Shown one piece after another: positions 1 to 12,514 of a DNA stretch of 64,000 bases (positions are counted from its first letter, which is position 1; every line of letters starts with the position of its first letter). The position numbers and the translations under genes were made by a program. This stretch comes from Micromonospora luteifusca (GTDB lineage Bacteria; Actinomycetota; Actinomycetes; Mycobacteriales; Micromonosporaceae): positions 2,408,001 through 2,472,000 of the forward strand of contig NZ_JAFBBP010000001.1 of the NCBI RefSeq assembly GCF_016907275.1, read 5' to 3'. A model generated the notes under the pieces. The model was not told the DNA's origin, did no database searches, and saw only the letters and a list, made by a program, of their open reading frames with translations.

Positions 1-957
1 CAGGATGGCGATGCTCTTGGCGACCCGACCGCTGTCCAGGGTGCCGATCGCGGTGCCGGTGTTGCCGGAACGGACGTACGCGGCCATCAGGTCCAGCTCC
101 GCGGCAGCGGCAGCCGGGTTGGCGGCGTCGACGTTCTTCTTCAGGATCTCGCCGGCCTCCTTGGAGTTGGCCAGGCTGTACTCCAGGCCCTTGAGCAGCG
201 CCGCGGTGAACCGCTTCACCATCTCGGGCTTCTCCTTGGCGATCTTCGAGGACGTGATCAGCACGTTGCCGTAGAGGTCCTGCATCACGTTGCTGTACGG
301 CAGCATGACGGCCTTCTTCTTGGCCACCGACTCGATGGTCGGCTGACCGACGACGAACTGGCCGATGCCGTCGACCGAGCCCGAGGCCAGCGTGCCGATC
401 AGGGCCTGCGCATCACCGTTGACCCAGGTCACCTTGCTCGCGTCCACACCGGCGAGCCGGGCGTACGTCGGGAAGAGGTTGCGGACCACGGAGCCGGGGG
501 TGTCGGCGAGCTTCTTGCCCTCCAGGTCCTTCGGCGAGGCGATGCTCCTGCCCTCGAGCGTGGCGATGCCCGCCATGGTGCGCTGCTGGATGGCGGCCAC
601 CACGGTGAAGTCCTTCGCCTGGCCGTTGCCGACCTGGAGCAGGCTGCCGGTGAGGTCGACCGGGCCGAAGTCGGCCTGACCACCGACGATGGTCTGGATC
701 ACACCACCGGTGCCCTGACCGGCCTTGATCTCGACGTCGAAGCCGGCGTCCTTGAAGAAGCCCTTGTCCTTCGCCACCCAGGCGTAGGCGTCACGGCCGA
801 ACTGGCCGAAGGAGGTCAGGTAGGTCACCTTCTCCAGCGCCTTGCCGTCACCGCCCTTGGCATCGTCGGCCGAATCCGACCCGCTGCTGCAGGCGGAGAC
901 AAGGGCGAGGGCGGTGGCCAGCGCGGCCGTAGCGACCGTACGGGTCAGCCTTCTCAT
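1..957 (-). CDS. ABC transporter substrate-binding lipoprotein, partial (C-terminus off the left edge)
   Basis: The first 319 codons read without a stop into the window edge, so the C-terminus is missing. The N-terminus has two arginines, a hydrophobic stretch and the lipobox L-V-S-A-C at about residues 19-23, so the product should be a lipid-anchored extracellular binding protein. The segment VTYLTSFGQFGRDAYAW, the motif GQADFGPVDL and the later GTLASGSVDG resemble the SsuA/TauA/NMT1 family, which binds sulfonates, nitrate or thiamin-pyrimidine precursors. The ATG at 957 is preceded by GAAAGGA, about 12 bases away. The gene diverges from an SsuB-like ATPase. No permease gene is in the window; it may lie to the left. 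The substrate cannot be told from sequence, though a thiamin operon lies 5 kb away. Confidence 0.85.
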   Translation of the reverse strand, partial: MRRLTRTVATAALATALALVSACSSGSDSADDAKGGDGKALEKVTYLTSFGQFGRDAYAWVAKDKGFFKDAGFDVEIKAGQGTGGVIQTIVGGQADFGPVDLTGSLLQVGNGQAKDFTVVAAIQQRTMAGIATLEGRSIASPKDLEGKKLADTPGSVVRNLFPTYARLAGVDASKVTWVNGDAQALIGTLASGSVDGIGQFVVGQPTIESVAKKKAVMLPYSNVMQDLYGNVLITSSKIAKEKPEMVKRFTAALLKGLEYSLANSKEAGEILKKNVDAANPAAAAAELDLMAAYVRSGNTGTAIGTLDSGRVAKSIAIL

Positions 958-1227
958 CAGTGCACCATGTCCTTTCCGACCGGGGCCGGCAGGCCACCGG
1001 AGGGGGTTGTCTTGACGGGCCGGCAGGAGGGGTGGAAGCCGGGCGTCGCTGTCGTGAGGGGACTCATCGCGCGCACAGCGTACGAGAAACCCACACTTGC
1101 GACGCCAGGCGTATCGGGTTGCGGAACGGGAACAACCTCATGACCACCCCGGACGGTGCGATACGTGGACAGGCCAGCTAGCCTTTGTCCGATTCCTGAC
1201 CGTCCACTCAGCGGAGGTCCGCCGGAG
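958..1227. promoter_or_regulatory. Divergent intergenic region of the transporter genes
   Basis: This 270-base gap separates the binding-protein gene (leftward) from the ATPase operon (rightward), so it must hold promoters for both. A short inverted repeat (ggacaggc with gcctttgtcc) lies near 1168-1192 around a TAGCCT that could be a -10 box for the rightward operon. I see no convincing -35 box on either strand. Confidence 0.4.
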
Positions 1228-2013
1228 ATGATCCAACTGGCCGGGGTGTCGCGTACCTTCGAGGGCCGATCTGGCCGGGTGGAGGCGTTGCGTGGCATCA
1301 ACCTCGACGTCGCCGAGGGCGAGTTCGTCGCCGTGCTCGGCCGTTCCGGCTGCGGCAAGTCCACCCTGCTGCGGCTGATCGCCGGGCTGCTCCCGCTGAG
1401 CGCCGGCGAGATCACCGTGGCCGGTACGCCGATCGCCCGCCCGCGCCAGGACATCGCCATGCTGTTCCAGAAGCCGGCGCTGCTGCCCTGGCGCACCGTG
1501 CTGGACAACGTCATGCTGCCGGTGGAGATCTTCGGCTGGAGCCGCGCCAAGCACCGCGAGCGGGCTCGGCAGCTGCTCGACGTGGCCGGGTTGGCCGGCT
1601 TCGAGAAGAGGCTGCCGCACGAACTCTCTGGCGGCATGCAACAGCGGGTGTCGCTGTGCCGGTCGTTGATCGGTGAGCCCCGGGTGATGCTGATGGACGA
1701 GCCGTTCTCGGCGCTTGACGCGCTCACCCGCGAGGAGCTCTCCGGCGAACTCCAGCGGGTGCACATGGAGAACAAGCCGACAATCGTCTTCGTCACCCAC
1801 TCGATCGACGAGGCGGTGCTGCTCGCCGACCGGGTAGTCGTGCTGAGCCCCCGCCCCGGCCGGATCCGCAAGGTGGTCGACGTCAACATCCCCCGGCCCC
1901 GCACCCTGGGCCGCAACGCACACCTGGCCGATGTCGCCCAGGTCAGCGCCGACCTCCACGAGCTGTTGATGGAACGAGACCAACCGGCCCCGGCCGGTGC
2001 GGAAGGACGATGA
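1228..2013 (+). CDS. ABC transporter ATP-binding protein, SsuB/TauB-like
   Basis: This 261-residue ATPase would energise import of a small organic ion together with the neighbouring binding protein. Visible motifs in order are Walker A GRSGCGKST, Q-loop LFQKPALLPW, signature LSGGMQQRVSL, Walker B VMLMDEPFSALD and switch histidine FVTHSIDEA. The LLPWRTVLDNV stretch after the Q-loop is typical of the nitrate/sulfonate/taurine subgroup. The ATG at 1228 is chosen because GGAGG lies 10 bases upstream and the protein then starts right at the first beta strand; an upstream ATG at 1156 would add 24 unconserved residues. The stop overlaps the next gene as ATGA, so the two are translationally coupled. 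Confidence 0.9.
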   Translation: MIQLAGVSRTFEGRSGRVEALRGINLDVAEGEFVAVLGRSGCGKSTLLRLIAGLLPLSAGEITVAGTPIARPRQDIAMLFQKPALLPWRTVLDNVMLPVEIFGWSRAKHRERARQLLDVAGLAGFEKRLPHELSGGMQQRVSLCRSLIGEPRVMLMDEPFSALDALTREELSGELQRVHMENKPTIVFVTHSIDEAVLLADRVVVLSPRPGRIRKVVDVNIPRPRTLGRNAHLADVAQVSADLHELLMERDQPAPAGAEGR

Positions 2014-2966
2014 GCATGCGGGTTTCGGTCTTCACCGAGCCCAACCGGGGCGCCAGCTACGACACACAGCTCCGCTTCGCCCGGCTGGTCGAGGCCTGTG
2101 GGTACGAGGGTTTCCTCCGTGCCGACCACTACCAGTCGATGGGCGCCGACCCGGGCCTACCCGGTCCGACGGACGCCTGGCTGACCCTCGCCGCACTGGC
2201 CCGGGAGACCGAGCGGATCCGGCTCGGCACCCTGGTGACGTCCGCCACCTTCCGACTGCCCGGCCCTCTCGCGGTGATGGTGGCGCAGGTCGACCAGATG
2301 AGCGGCGGACGGGTCGACCTCGGCATCGGCGCCGGCTGGTACGAGCGCGAGCACACCTCGTACGGCATTCCGTTCCCGCCGGTCGCGGAGCGCTTCGACC
2401 GGCTGGCCGAGCAGCTCGAAGTGATCACCGGGTTGTGGCGGACCCCGTCCGGCGAGACCTACAGCTTCACCGGCGACCACTACCGGCTGGTCGACGCCCC
2501 GGCCCTGCCCAAGCCGGTGCAGGTGCCCGGGCCACCGATCATCGTGGGCGGGCGCGGCCCCAAGCGCACCCCCGAGCTGGCCGCCCGGTACGCCGACGAG
2601 TTCAACATGCCGTTCAAGTCCGTGGCGGACACGGCCAAGGCGTTCGACCGGGTACGTGAGGCGTGCGAGCACCACGGCCGGGCGGAGTCCGGGCGCGAGC
2701 CGTTGGTGCTCTCCGCCGGGATCGTCGTGGCCATCGGCCGGACCGACGCGGAGGCCCAGCGGCGTGCCGCACCCCTGCACGAGAAGAGCGCGCTGCCGCC
2801 GGAGGACCCGGTGGTCGGCTCACCCGCGCAGCTCGCGCAGCGGATCGGCGAGTTCGCCGCGATCGGCGCCACCCGGGTCCACCTGCGCCTGATCGACTTC
2901 GGTGATCTCGACCACCTCGAGCTGATCGCCGCCGAGGTGCTCCCTCAACTGGACGGAGAACGATGA
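2010..2966 (+). CDS. LLM-class (F420- or flavin-dependent) oxidoreductase
   Basis: The 318-residue product has the hallmarks of the luciferase-like monooxygenase/F420 oxidoreductase TIM barrel: ACGYEGFLRADHY near the N-terminus, IRLGTLVTSATFR, DQMSGGRVDLGIGAGWYEREH, and the late GTPAQ-like segment VVGSPAQLAQRIGEF. These parts bind the deazaflavin or flavin cofactor. The ATG overlaps the ATPase stop and the stop overlaps the cupin start (both ATGA), so it sits in a three-gene operon with a sulfonate-type ABC ATPase. That context hints at oxidation of an imported substrate such as a sulfonate, but the substrate is inference. Actinobacterial members often use F420 instead of FMN. Confidence 0.88.
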   Translation: MSMRVSVFTEPNRGASYDTQLRFARLVEACGYEGFLRADHYQSMGADPGLPGPTDAWLTLAALARETERIRLGTLVTSATFRLPGPLAVMVAQVDQMSGGRVDLGIGAGWYEREHTSYGIPFPPVAERFDRLAEQLEVITGLWRTPSGETYSFTGDHYRLVDAPALPKPVQVPGPPIIVGGRGPKRTPELAARYADEFNMPFKSVADTAKAFDRVREACEHHGRAESGREPLVLSAGIVVAIGRTDAEAQRRAAPLHEKSALPPEDPVVGSPAQLAQRIGEFAAIGATRVHLRLIDFGDLDHLELIAAEVLPQLDGER

Positions 2967-3274
2967 GCGACGTGACCGTCGACGGAACCGAACTCGGGCC
3001 GGTGGGCCAGGAGATCGTGTTCGAGAACGACCGGGTCCGGGTCTGGCACATCCGCCTTGAGCCGGGCGAGCGGCAACCGCTGCATCGGCATGATCACCCC
3101 TACCTGGTGGTGGCGATCGAGGGCGCCAAGAACGTCGTGCAGACCATCGACGGCACCCGGATCGACGCCGACGAACCCACCGGTGGGGTGGTCTACCGGG
3201 ACCCGGGTGCGGTGCACATGCTCACCAATGTCGGAGACACGACTTACCTCGCTCGGCTGGTCGAACTCAAGTAG
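2963..3274 (+). CDS. Small cupin-domain protein
   Basis: The product is 103 residues, the size of a single cupin barrel. It carries a histidine cluster HRHDHPYLVVAIEG (residues about 36-50) for motif 1, and DPGAVHML (about 76-83) for motif 2, so it probably binds a metal. It is translationally coupled to the oxidoreductase (ATGA overlap) and is the last gene of that operon, as 77 bases and an unrelated membrane-protein gene follow. Its role could be a small dioxygenase, an isomerase or a ligand sensor; the sequence does not decide. Confidence 0.8.
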   Translation: MSDVTVDGTELGPVGQEIVFENDRVRVWHIRLEPGERQPLHRHDHPYLVVAIEGAKNVVQTIDGTRIDADEPTGGVVYRDPGAVHMLTNVGDTTYLARLVELK

Positions 3275-3351
3275 ACCCGCCGGGCGTGGGCCGGCGCGCC
3301 GCGCGGCGCGCCGGTGGCGATCGGGTGTACCGGGTGCGTAACGTGCCGGTC

Positions 3352-6234
3352 ATGGCCTTTCGGACCTGGGGCAGACTGCTGCTCACGGCGCTCGGGGTGA
3401 GCGTGCTGGCCGGGGCCGGCCAGCTCGGCGTCGCGTACGGTTTCGGCATCGTCCGGCTGACCGGCGCATTCACCGGCACGACCGTCAACCAGTGGCCGGC
3501 CCAGCTCGTCTGGGTGGGCTGGTTCGCCGCGAACGCCGCCGTCGCCGGTGCCGTCCTCACCGGACGCATCGCTCGCCGCGACGCTCCGGCTGCCAGCACC
3601 GGTCGGCAGTTGGCAATCGGTGGCGCGGCGGCACTCGGTGCGACAGTCATCGCCCCGCTCTGCATGCAGCCCGCCCGCGCCGCGGAGTTGATCTCCATCG
3701 ACCCGGTCTGGGCGGTGGGGATCTGCGCCGTACTCGGTGCGGTGATCGGTGCGGGCGCGGCGACCGCTGTCCTGCTCCGGCCCGAGCTGGGCTGGAACAT
3801 GGCGGCTGTGGGCGGCGCGGTCTGGCTGCTGGCGCTGATCTCCGTCCTGCCGTCACTCGGCATGGCCGGCCCACTGCCGACCGTCCGACTCGGGGTGCTG
3901 GAGCCGAGCTGGCTGAACGACGCCGCCGCGCAGCAGCTGGCGCTGCTCCTGCTGCCCACCGTGGCACTGCTGGCCGGTGCCGCGACCGCCGGGTTCGCCC
4001 GCTGGCGGGGCCAGGCTCCACTGGTCAGCGGGGCTACCGGCGTGGCCGGTCCGGTGCTGGTGGCGTTCGCCTACCTGACTGCCGGCCCGGGCGACGCGGT
4101 GGACCGCTACCAGGCCAGCCCCTACTACGGCTCGCTGATCGCGATCCTCGCCGGTGCGCTCGGCGCGGCCGCCGCGGCGCTGCTGCGCTGGCCGGCGACC
4201 GCCCGCGCCGCGGACCCGCAGGCGATCGAGCCCAGCGACATCCTGCGCCCGCTGCCCGCCAGCCCCGCCCTGCCCGGCACCGCGTCGGCAGGTTCGACGA
4301 ACGACCGGGACACCGTCGCACGCACCGACGCGCGGCTCGTCACCACAGAGCCGCCGGTCGGGCAGCCGACCGGCGCGGAGCTGGCCGGTGCCAACCCAGG
4401 TCCGCGTGCCGCAGGCGGCTCCGATGGCGTACGCACAGTCCCAGCGCACTGGGACTGGCCGGCGACCACCGCGAGCGGCCAGCACGGTCCAGCTCCCGCC
4501 GCTCCGGCGACACCCGCGGCCTGGCGGACCGATCCGACCACCGCCTTCTCCACCGAAGCGCTGACGCGCAGGTCGAACCGGGACGATGTCACCTCCCCGG
4601 CCGACGCCGCACCCCCGGCCTCCGACGTCAGCAACTCGACCGAGGCCACCCCGACCAGCACCACCGCCGGACCCGCCGACGCCGCCACTCCGGCAGCCGG
4701 CCCTGACGACGCGCCGACGGGCAGCGCCACGACGGGTACCGGTGACCGACCGGCCGGCGACACCAGCAAGGACACCCCCACTACCGAGCCGACAAGCGCG
4801 GGCCCGACCAGCGCGGTCCCACCCAGCTCCGCCACGACGAGCGCAAGCACGACCAGCGCGGGCCCGACAAGCGCGGCCCCGACCAGCGCGGGCCCGACCA
4901 GCGCGGGCACGGCCGGCGCGGGCGCGGGGGACGCCGGCACGGCCGACGCACCGGTGACGCTCAAGCCGCGGCGTACCCGTAAGCCGAAGGCCAGCCCGGA
5001 CGTCACCACCTCCCCCACCCCGGACGACACGCCGTCAGCTGAGTCGGCGGCCACCGACGAGACGACCACCGGTCGGGCCAGAAAGGTCACCCGGCCCACG
5101 AAGTCGGCCGACCGGACCACCCCTGGCAAAGCGACCGGCACTCCCGCACGCAGCACGGAGAACCAGGACTCCAGGTCCGGTCTGACCACCGAAGCCGATC
5201 CGATCGCTGGCTCCGCCGCGTCAGCGGAGGCAGCCGCGCCGGCCAGCCCGATCGCCGCAACCAGCTCGACCGGGACACCGGCCACCCCGACCGCCGCAAC
5301 CGACGCCAAGGCACGAGCCGCCGAGCCGCCGCGCACCCCGGCCACCACTGCCACCACTTCCACCGGTCCCGCCGCGTCGTCGCCGGCCGAACCGGCCAGT
5401 GGATCCGCAGCCGCCGGGGCCGATGAGACCGGCAGCGCGCGGCCCGCCATCGAGGACGGTTCCACCGCCGGGTTGTTCGGGATCACCGCCGACAGCGACC
5501 CGGGCCGGTGGACGCCGACAGCACCGGCCTGGCCGGCCACCTCGGCGTGGCCGGTGCCGCCGCAGGCCGCCGAGCCGGGGCCAGCACCATCGGAGACAGC
5601 GGCCGGACCGGATGAGCCGACGCCGAGGCCCCGGCACCGGGCGCCGCTGCCGGATCTGAGTCGGGCCAGCACCTGGGACGCCTTCAACACCGCCCGCCGT
5701 GCTGGGCCGGCGCGGTCGCCGAACACCGCCCGGTCGACCTCGGCTGGCTCCACCGCGGCCAGCGAATCGGCCGCCCCCGCCGAACCTGCGAGCACAACAA
5801 CGTCGCCGGTCGTCCAGGGTCAGGCAGCTCCCGCCGAACCGGTCGCCCCCACGCGGCGATCGAGCCCGACAGCGGCACCAGTCGTCCCGGGGCAGGCTGG
5901 CGCGCCCTCCGATACCCGCACCGCCGACCCCACGACCACCGGCGACCCGACGACTACCACCGACCCGGCGACCACCGACGACGAGCCGGCCGCCGGGGCG
6001 GTGGCGGAGCAGCCCTCCCGGCGAGGACGGTTGGGCGGTCTGTTCCGCCGCAACCGGTCCCGCGCCGAAGAGGCGAGCCAGGAGCCGTCGGCCGAGACGG
6101 AGCCGCTGCCGACCCAGGACGAGGAGTTCGTCGACTGGGTCGCCGGTCTGAGCAAGCCGGTGTCGGACAATGAGCCGGAGCAGGAGAGTGGCCGCCGGTC
6201 GCTGCGCTCCACCGGTCGGCACTACCGCGACTGA
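3352..6234 (+). CDS. Polytopic membrane protein with long Ala/Thr/Pro/Ser-rich tail
   Basis: The product is about 960 residues from the ATG at 3352; an ATG at 3286 would add 22 Arg-rich residues and looks wrong. The first ~290 residues hold about eight hydrophobic segments, beginning LLLTALGVSVLAGAGQL and ending SLIAILAGALGAAAAALL. The remaining ~670 residues are low-complexity, rich in Ala, Thr, Pro, Ser and Gly, with a TSAGP tandem repeat. The extreme C-terminus becomes complex again (RRGRLGGLFRRNR and EEFVDWVAGLSKP), which suggests a conserved cytoplasmic end. I do not recognise a function; similar proteins are commonly left as hypothetical in Micromonosporaceae. It is alone between the cupin operon and the thiamin operon. 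Confidence 0.75.
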   Translation: MAFRTWGRLLLTALGVSVLAGAGQLGVAYGFGIVRLTGAFTGTTVNQWPAQLVWVGWFAANAAVAGAVLTGRIARRDAPAASTGRQLAIGGAAALGATVIAPLCMQPARAAELISIDPVWAVGICAVLGAVIGAGAATAVLLRPELGWNMAAVGGAVWLLALISVLPSLGMAGPLPTVRLGVLEPSWLNDAAAQQLALLLLPTVALLAGAATAGFARWRGQAPLVSGATGVAGPVLVAFAYLTAGPGDAVDRYQASPYYGSLIAILAGALGAAAAALLRWPATARAADPQAIEPSDILRPLPASPALPGTASAGSTNDRDTVARTDARLVTTEPPVGQPTGAELAGANPGPRAAGGSDGVRTVPAHWDWPATTASGQHGPAPAAPATPAAWRTDPTTAFSTEALTRRSNRDDVTSPADAAPPASDVSNSTEATPTSTTAGPADAATPAAGPDDAPTGSATTGTGDRPAGDTSKDTPTTEPTSAGPTSAVPPSSATTSASTTSAGPTSAAPTSAGPTSAGTAGAGAGDAGTADAPVTLKPRRTRKPKASPDVTTSPTPDDTPSAESAATDETTTGRARKVTRPTKSADRTTPGKATGTPARSTENQDSRSGLTTEADPIAGSAASAEAAAPASPIAATSSTGTPATPTAATDAKARAAEPPRTPATTATTSTGPAASSPAEPASGSAAAGADETGSARPAIEDGSTAGLFGITADSDPGRWTPTAPAWPATSAWPVPPQAAEPGPAPSETAAGPDEPTPRPRHRAPLPDLSRASTWDAFNTARRAGPARSPNTARSTSAGSTAASESAAPAEPASTTTSPVVQGQAAPAEPVAPTRRSSPTAAPVVPGQAGAPSDTRTADPTTTGDPTTTTDPATTDDEPAAGAVAEQPSRRGRLGGLFRRNRSRAEEASQEPSAETEPLPTQDEEFVDWVAGLSKPVSDNEPEQESGRRSLRSTGRHYRD
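4795..4925 (+). repeat. In-frame tandem repeat coding TSAGP-like units
   Basis: About eight imperfect copies of a 15-base unit of the type accagcgcgggcccg lie head to tail inside the low-complexity tail of the membrane protein. They encode Thr-Ser-Ala-Gly-Pro with variants (TSAVP, TSAAP, TSAGT). The frame is kept throughout, so copy number can change without breaking the gene. Confidence 0.8.
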
Positions 6235-6495
6235 CCCACCAGATCGCGCATCGGAACGCCCGACCGATCAGCCCAGTTGATTGATCACCTACGAGTAGGT
6301 CCTGATTCAAGACGGGCTGCGGGCGCAGCGAAGGGCTCTCGCCATCGACTTGGCTGCCTGCCATGCCGATGTGCTGTTGAGCGGTATACCAGAGAGGTAT
6401 AAATATGACTCTGAGGTATACCGCTCATTACCGCATCCGCCCCCAACGGAAGTGACCGACAGTCACCGCCGGCCGCCGGCCAGAGTGCGGGACAG
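6235..6495. other. Convergent intergenic region with operator-like palindrome
   Basis: This 261-base gap lies between the 3' ends of the membrane-protein gene and thiC. It is less GC-rich than its surroundings around 6375-6430. No coding region is convincing: the only ORF starting at the AT-rich patch (ATG at 6405) has 16 codons. The sole clear structure is the GGTATACC inverted repeat listed separately. Confidence 0.6.
6379..6426. promoter_or_regulatory. GGTATACC inverted repeat, operator-like
   Basis: Two perfect 12-base arms, gagcggtatacc (6379-6390) and ggtataccgctc (6415-6426), face each other across 24 bases. A further gaggtata copy (6394-6401) is a direct repeat of the one at 6413-6420. 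Each arm contains the self-complementary GGTATACC, as expected of a site bound by dimeric repressors such as GntR-type proteins (inference). It sits between two converging genes and not in front of any gene I can recognise. Confidence 0.5.
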
Positions 6496-10594
<4,099 letters not shown>

Positions 10595-10604
<10 letters not shown>

Positions 10605-11755
10605 AGGTCCCCCACCATCGTCGGTTCAGGTGCGCCACCGTCGGCCGCGCCGACGAACCGGTCCGGCAGGAAGGGAGCGAGCAGCGGATCGGGTACGCCG
10701 GTGAGCACCAGGTCGGTGATCAGGTCGGCGGTGATCGGGGTGAGCACGACGCCGTGTCGGTGGTGCCCGGTGGCGGCCAGGACGTCCGGCCGGCCGGGCA
10801 GTGGCCCGAGGATCGGTGCGTTGTCCGGGGTGCCCGGGCGCAGCCCGGCGACCGCTTCGACCAGGTCGTACTCGGCCAACTCGGGCAGCAGGTCGACGCC
10901 GGCGCGGAGCAGGCGTTGCACGGCGCCGGCGGTGACCGTGGTGTCGGACCGTTCCTCGACCGTCGCGCCGAGCACGACCTCGCCGTCGGCTCGGGGCACC
11001 AGGTAGACGGGCTCGCCGTCGGCGTACCCCCGGATCACGTGCCGGAAGCCCGGCGCGACGCCATCGGGCGCGCGGAGCCGGAGGATCTGGCCTTTCACCG
11101 GTCGGACGGGCAGGCCGGTGAGTGCGGCGGCCCCACAGCCGGCGGCGACCACGGTGACCCGGGCGTCCAGATCGGACACGGCCCGGACGGCTTGCGGCAC
11201 GAGCACCGCGCCGGCCCGCTGCGCGGCCGTGCGCAGCGCCGGCAGCAGCAACCGGGGGTCGACCTGGTGGTCGGTGGGCGCGAGCGCGCCGCCGCGCACC
11301 CGCGGGGCGAGCGCCGGCTCGCGGTCGCGCAGCTCGGTGGGGCGCAGCAGGGTCACGGGCAGACCCAACCCCTGCTGGTACGCCCAGAGCCGCCCCGCCT
11401 CGGCCAGGTCGTCGCCGGTCAGCCCGACCATCAGGGTGCCCTCGGTCCGGTAGCCGATGTCGGCGCCGGTCGCTTCGGTCAGCTCGGCGGCGAACGTCGC
11501 CCAGCGGGCGGCGGACGCCAGCAGCAGCTCGGTCAACTGCCGCTCACCGAAGTACGCCTCGGCGACCGGGGCGAGCATGCCGGCGGCCACCGCCGACGCC
11601 CCCGAGCCGGGTGCCGGATCGTGCACCACCACCCGCAGTCCTCGGGCGGCGCAGCGCCAGGCGATCGCCAGCCCGATCGGCCCGGCCCCCACCACCGCCA
11701 CGTCCGGCCGGACCCGGTCGCTCGACGGCGCTGACTCCGACCGGCCGGTCAGCAC
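10595..11755 (-). CDS. thiO: Glycine oxidase ThiO
   Basis: ThiO is a flavoenzyme of the DAO fold that oxidises glycine to dehydroglycine for ThiG. The Rossmann motif VAVVGAGPIGLAIAW lies near the N-terminus, followed by GASAVAAGMLAPVAEAYF, and the C-terminal flavin segment GLRPGTPDNAPILG and ATGHHRHGVVLTP. I chose the GTG at 11755, which gives about 386 residues and overlaps the thiE stop by seven bases. The longer reading from 11983 adds 76 Arg-rich residues antisense-like to thiE and is unlikely. Translation is coupled to both neighbours. Confidence 0.93.
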
Positions 11756-12375
11756 GTCAGGGCCTCGATCAGTTCGGCGGTCGCCCGCGCCGGGTCGGCG
11801 GCGCCGGACACCGCACCGACCACCGCCACCCCGTACGCCCCGGCGGCCCGCAGCGCCGGCACCCGGGCTGCGGTCACTCCCCCGATCGCGATGACCGGTA
11901 CGTCGACGGCGTCGACGACAGCGCGTACCCCCGCGGCTCCGATGGGGTCCGGCAGGCCGGACTTGGTGCTGGTGGGGTGGCACGGTCCGACACCCAGGTA
12001 GCTGGCTCCCGCCGCGACGGCCGAGGTCGCTGGTCCCGGCGCGCGAGCGGTGGCTCCGAGCACCCCGGTCGGGCCGAGCACCCGGCGGGCGGCGGCGACC
12101 GGCAGGTCGTCGGCTCCGACGTGCCCGCCGGCGGCGCCCACCGCCAGCGCCACGTGCAACCTGTCGTTGACCAGGCAGGTCGCCTGGTACGGCGCGCAGA
12201 GCGCCAGCACCCGCCGGGCCAGGTCGTACGCCTCGCGGTCGGTGGCGGAATCCTCGACCCGGACCTGCACCACCAGGTCCGCGCGGGCCGCCGTGAGGGC
12301 GGCCCGGACCACAGTGAGCGGGTCCCGCCCGGGTCGGGTGTCGGTGATCAGATGCAGTCGTCCTAGGGACGGCAC
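11749..12375 (-). CDS. thiE: Thiamin-phosphate synthase ThiE (first paralog)
   Basis: The 208-residue product should join HMP-pyrophosphate and thiazole phosphate to thiamin phosphate. It has HLITDTRPG, the Asn-Asp in CLVNDRLHVA, GGHVGADDLP, GVGPCHPTSTKSG and IAIGGVTAARVP, all usual ThiE landmarks. One oddity: the conserved (Q)xREK loop reads VVQVRVEDS, so the pyrophosphate-binding lysine appears to be replaced. The GTG start at 12375 is set by GGGAGGAG just upstream, which is the 3' end of the TPP riboswitch, so ThiE translation is probably the direct switch output. First gene of the thi operon. Confidence 0.9.
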   Translation of the reverse strand: MPSLGRLHLITDTRPGRDPLTVVRAALTAARADLVVQVRVEDSATDREAYDLARRVLALCAPYQATCLVNDRLHVALAVGAAGGHVGADDLPVAAARRVLGPTGVLGATARAPGPATSAVAAGASYLGVGPCHPTSTKSGLPDPIGAAGVRAVVDAVDVPVIAIGGVTAARVPALRAAGAYGVAVVGAVSGAADPARATAELIEALTC

Positions 12376-12382
12376 GGCAACG

Positions 12383-12472
12383 CTCCTCCCTGCGCCGGCA
12401 TTACCCGGATCAGGTTCAACGGTCGGGGGCTGTCAGCCCCCCTCTCAGCCCGGTACACCGGGCTCCCGTGGG
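12383..12472 (-). promoter_or_regulatory. TPP riboswitch (THI element)
   Basis: Reading the minus strand, the conserved core is clear: ACGGGAGCCCGG, then GGGCTGAGAGG, a variable P3 arm, CGTTGAACCTGATCCGGG, TAATGCCGGCGCAGGGAG. These are the pyrimidine-sensing CUGAGA and the pyrophosphate-sensing CCUGAUC...UAAUGCCxxCG elements. The 3' GGGAGG is at once the closing helix and the ribosome site of thiE, seven or so bases from the GTG. There is no T-tract terminator after it, so TPP most likely blocks translation initiation (inference). Confidence 0.95.
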
Positions 12473-12485
12473 TTACTTGCGTGTC

Positions 12486-12514
12486 ACCGTACGACAGATC
12501 CGCCGGTCTGCCAA
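12486..12514 (-). promoter_or_regulatory. Promoter of the thi operon
   Basis: On the minus strand a -35 box TTGGCA (12514-12509) is followed after exactly 17 bases by TACGGT (12491-12486). The predicted start near 12479 is only a few bases before the riboswitch, so almost the whole leader is riboswitch. Confidence 0.65.

Noticed and set aside
960..1181. A 73-codon plus-strand frame in the transporter gap
   Set aside because: No ribosome site and no conserved features; it ends before the ATPase start and fits chance.
4795..4925. Possible CRISPR-like array
   Set aside because: The repeat unit is 15 bases with no spacers and keeps the reading frame; it is a protein repeat.
4125..5795. A 556-codon minus-strand frame in the low-complexity region
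   Set aside because: It mirrors the Thr/Ala/Pro-rich plus-strand tail and has only Ala/Val/Gly-rich composition and no domain.
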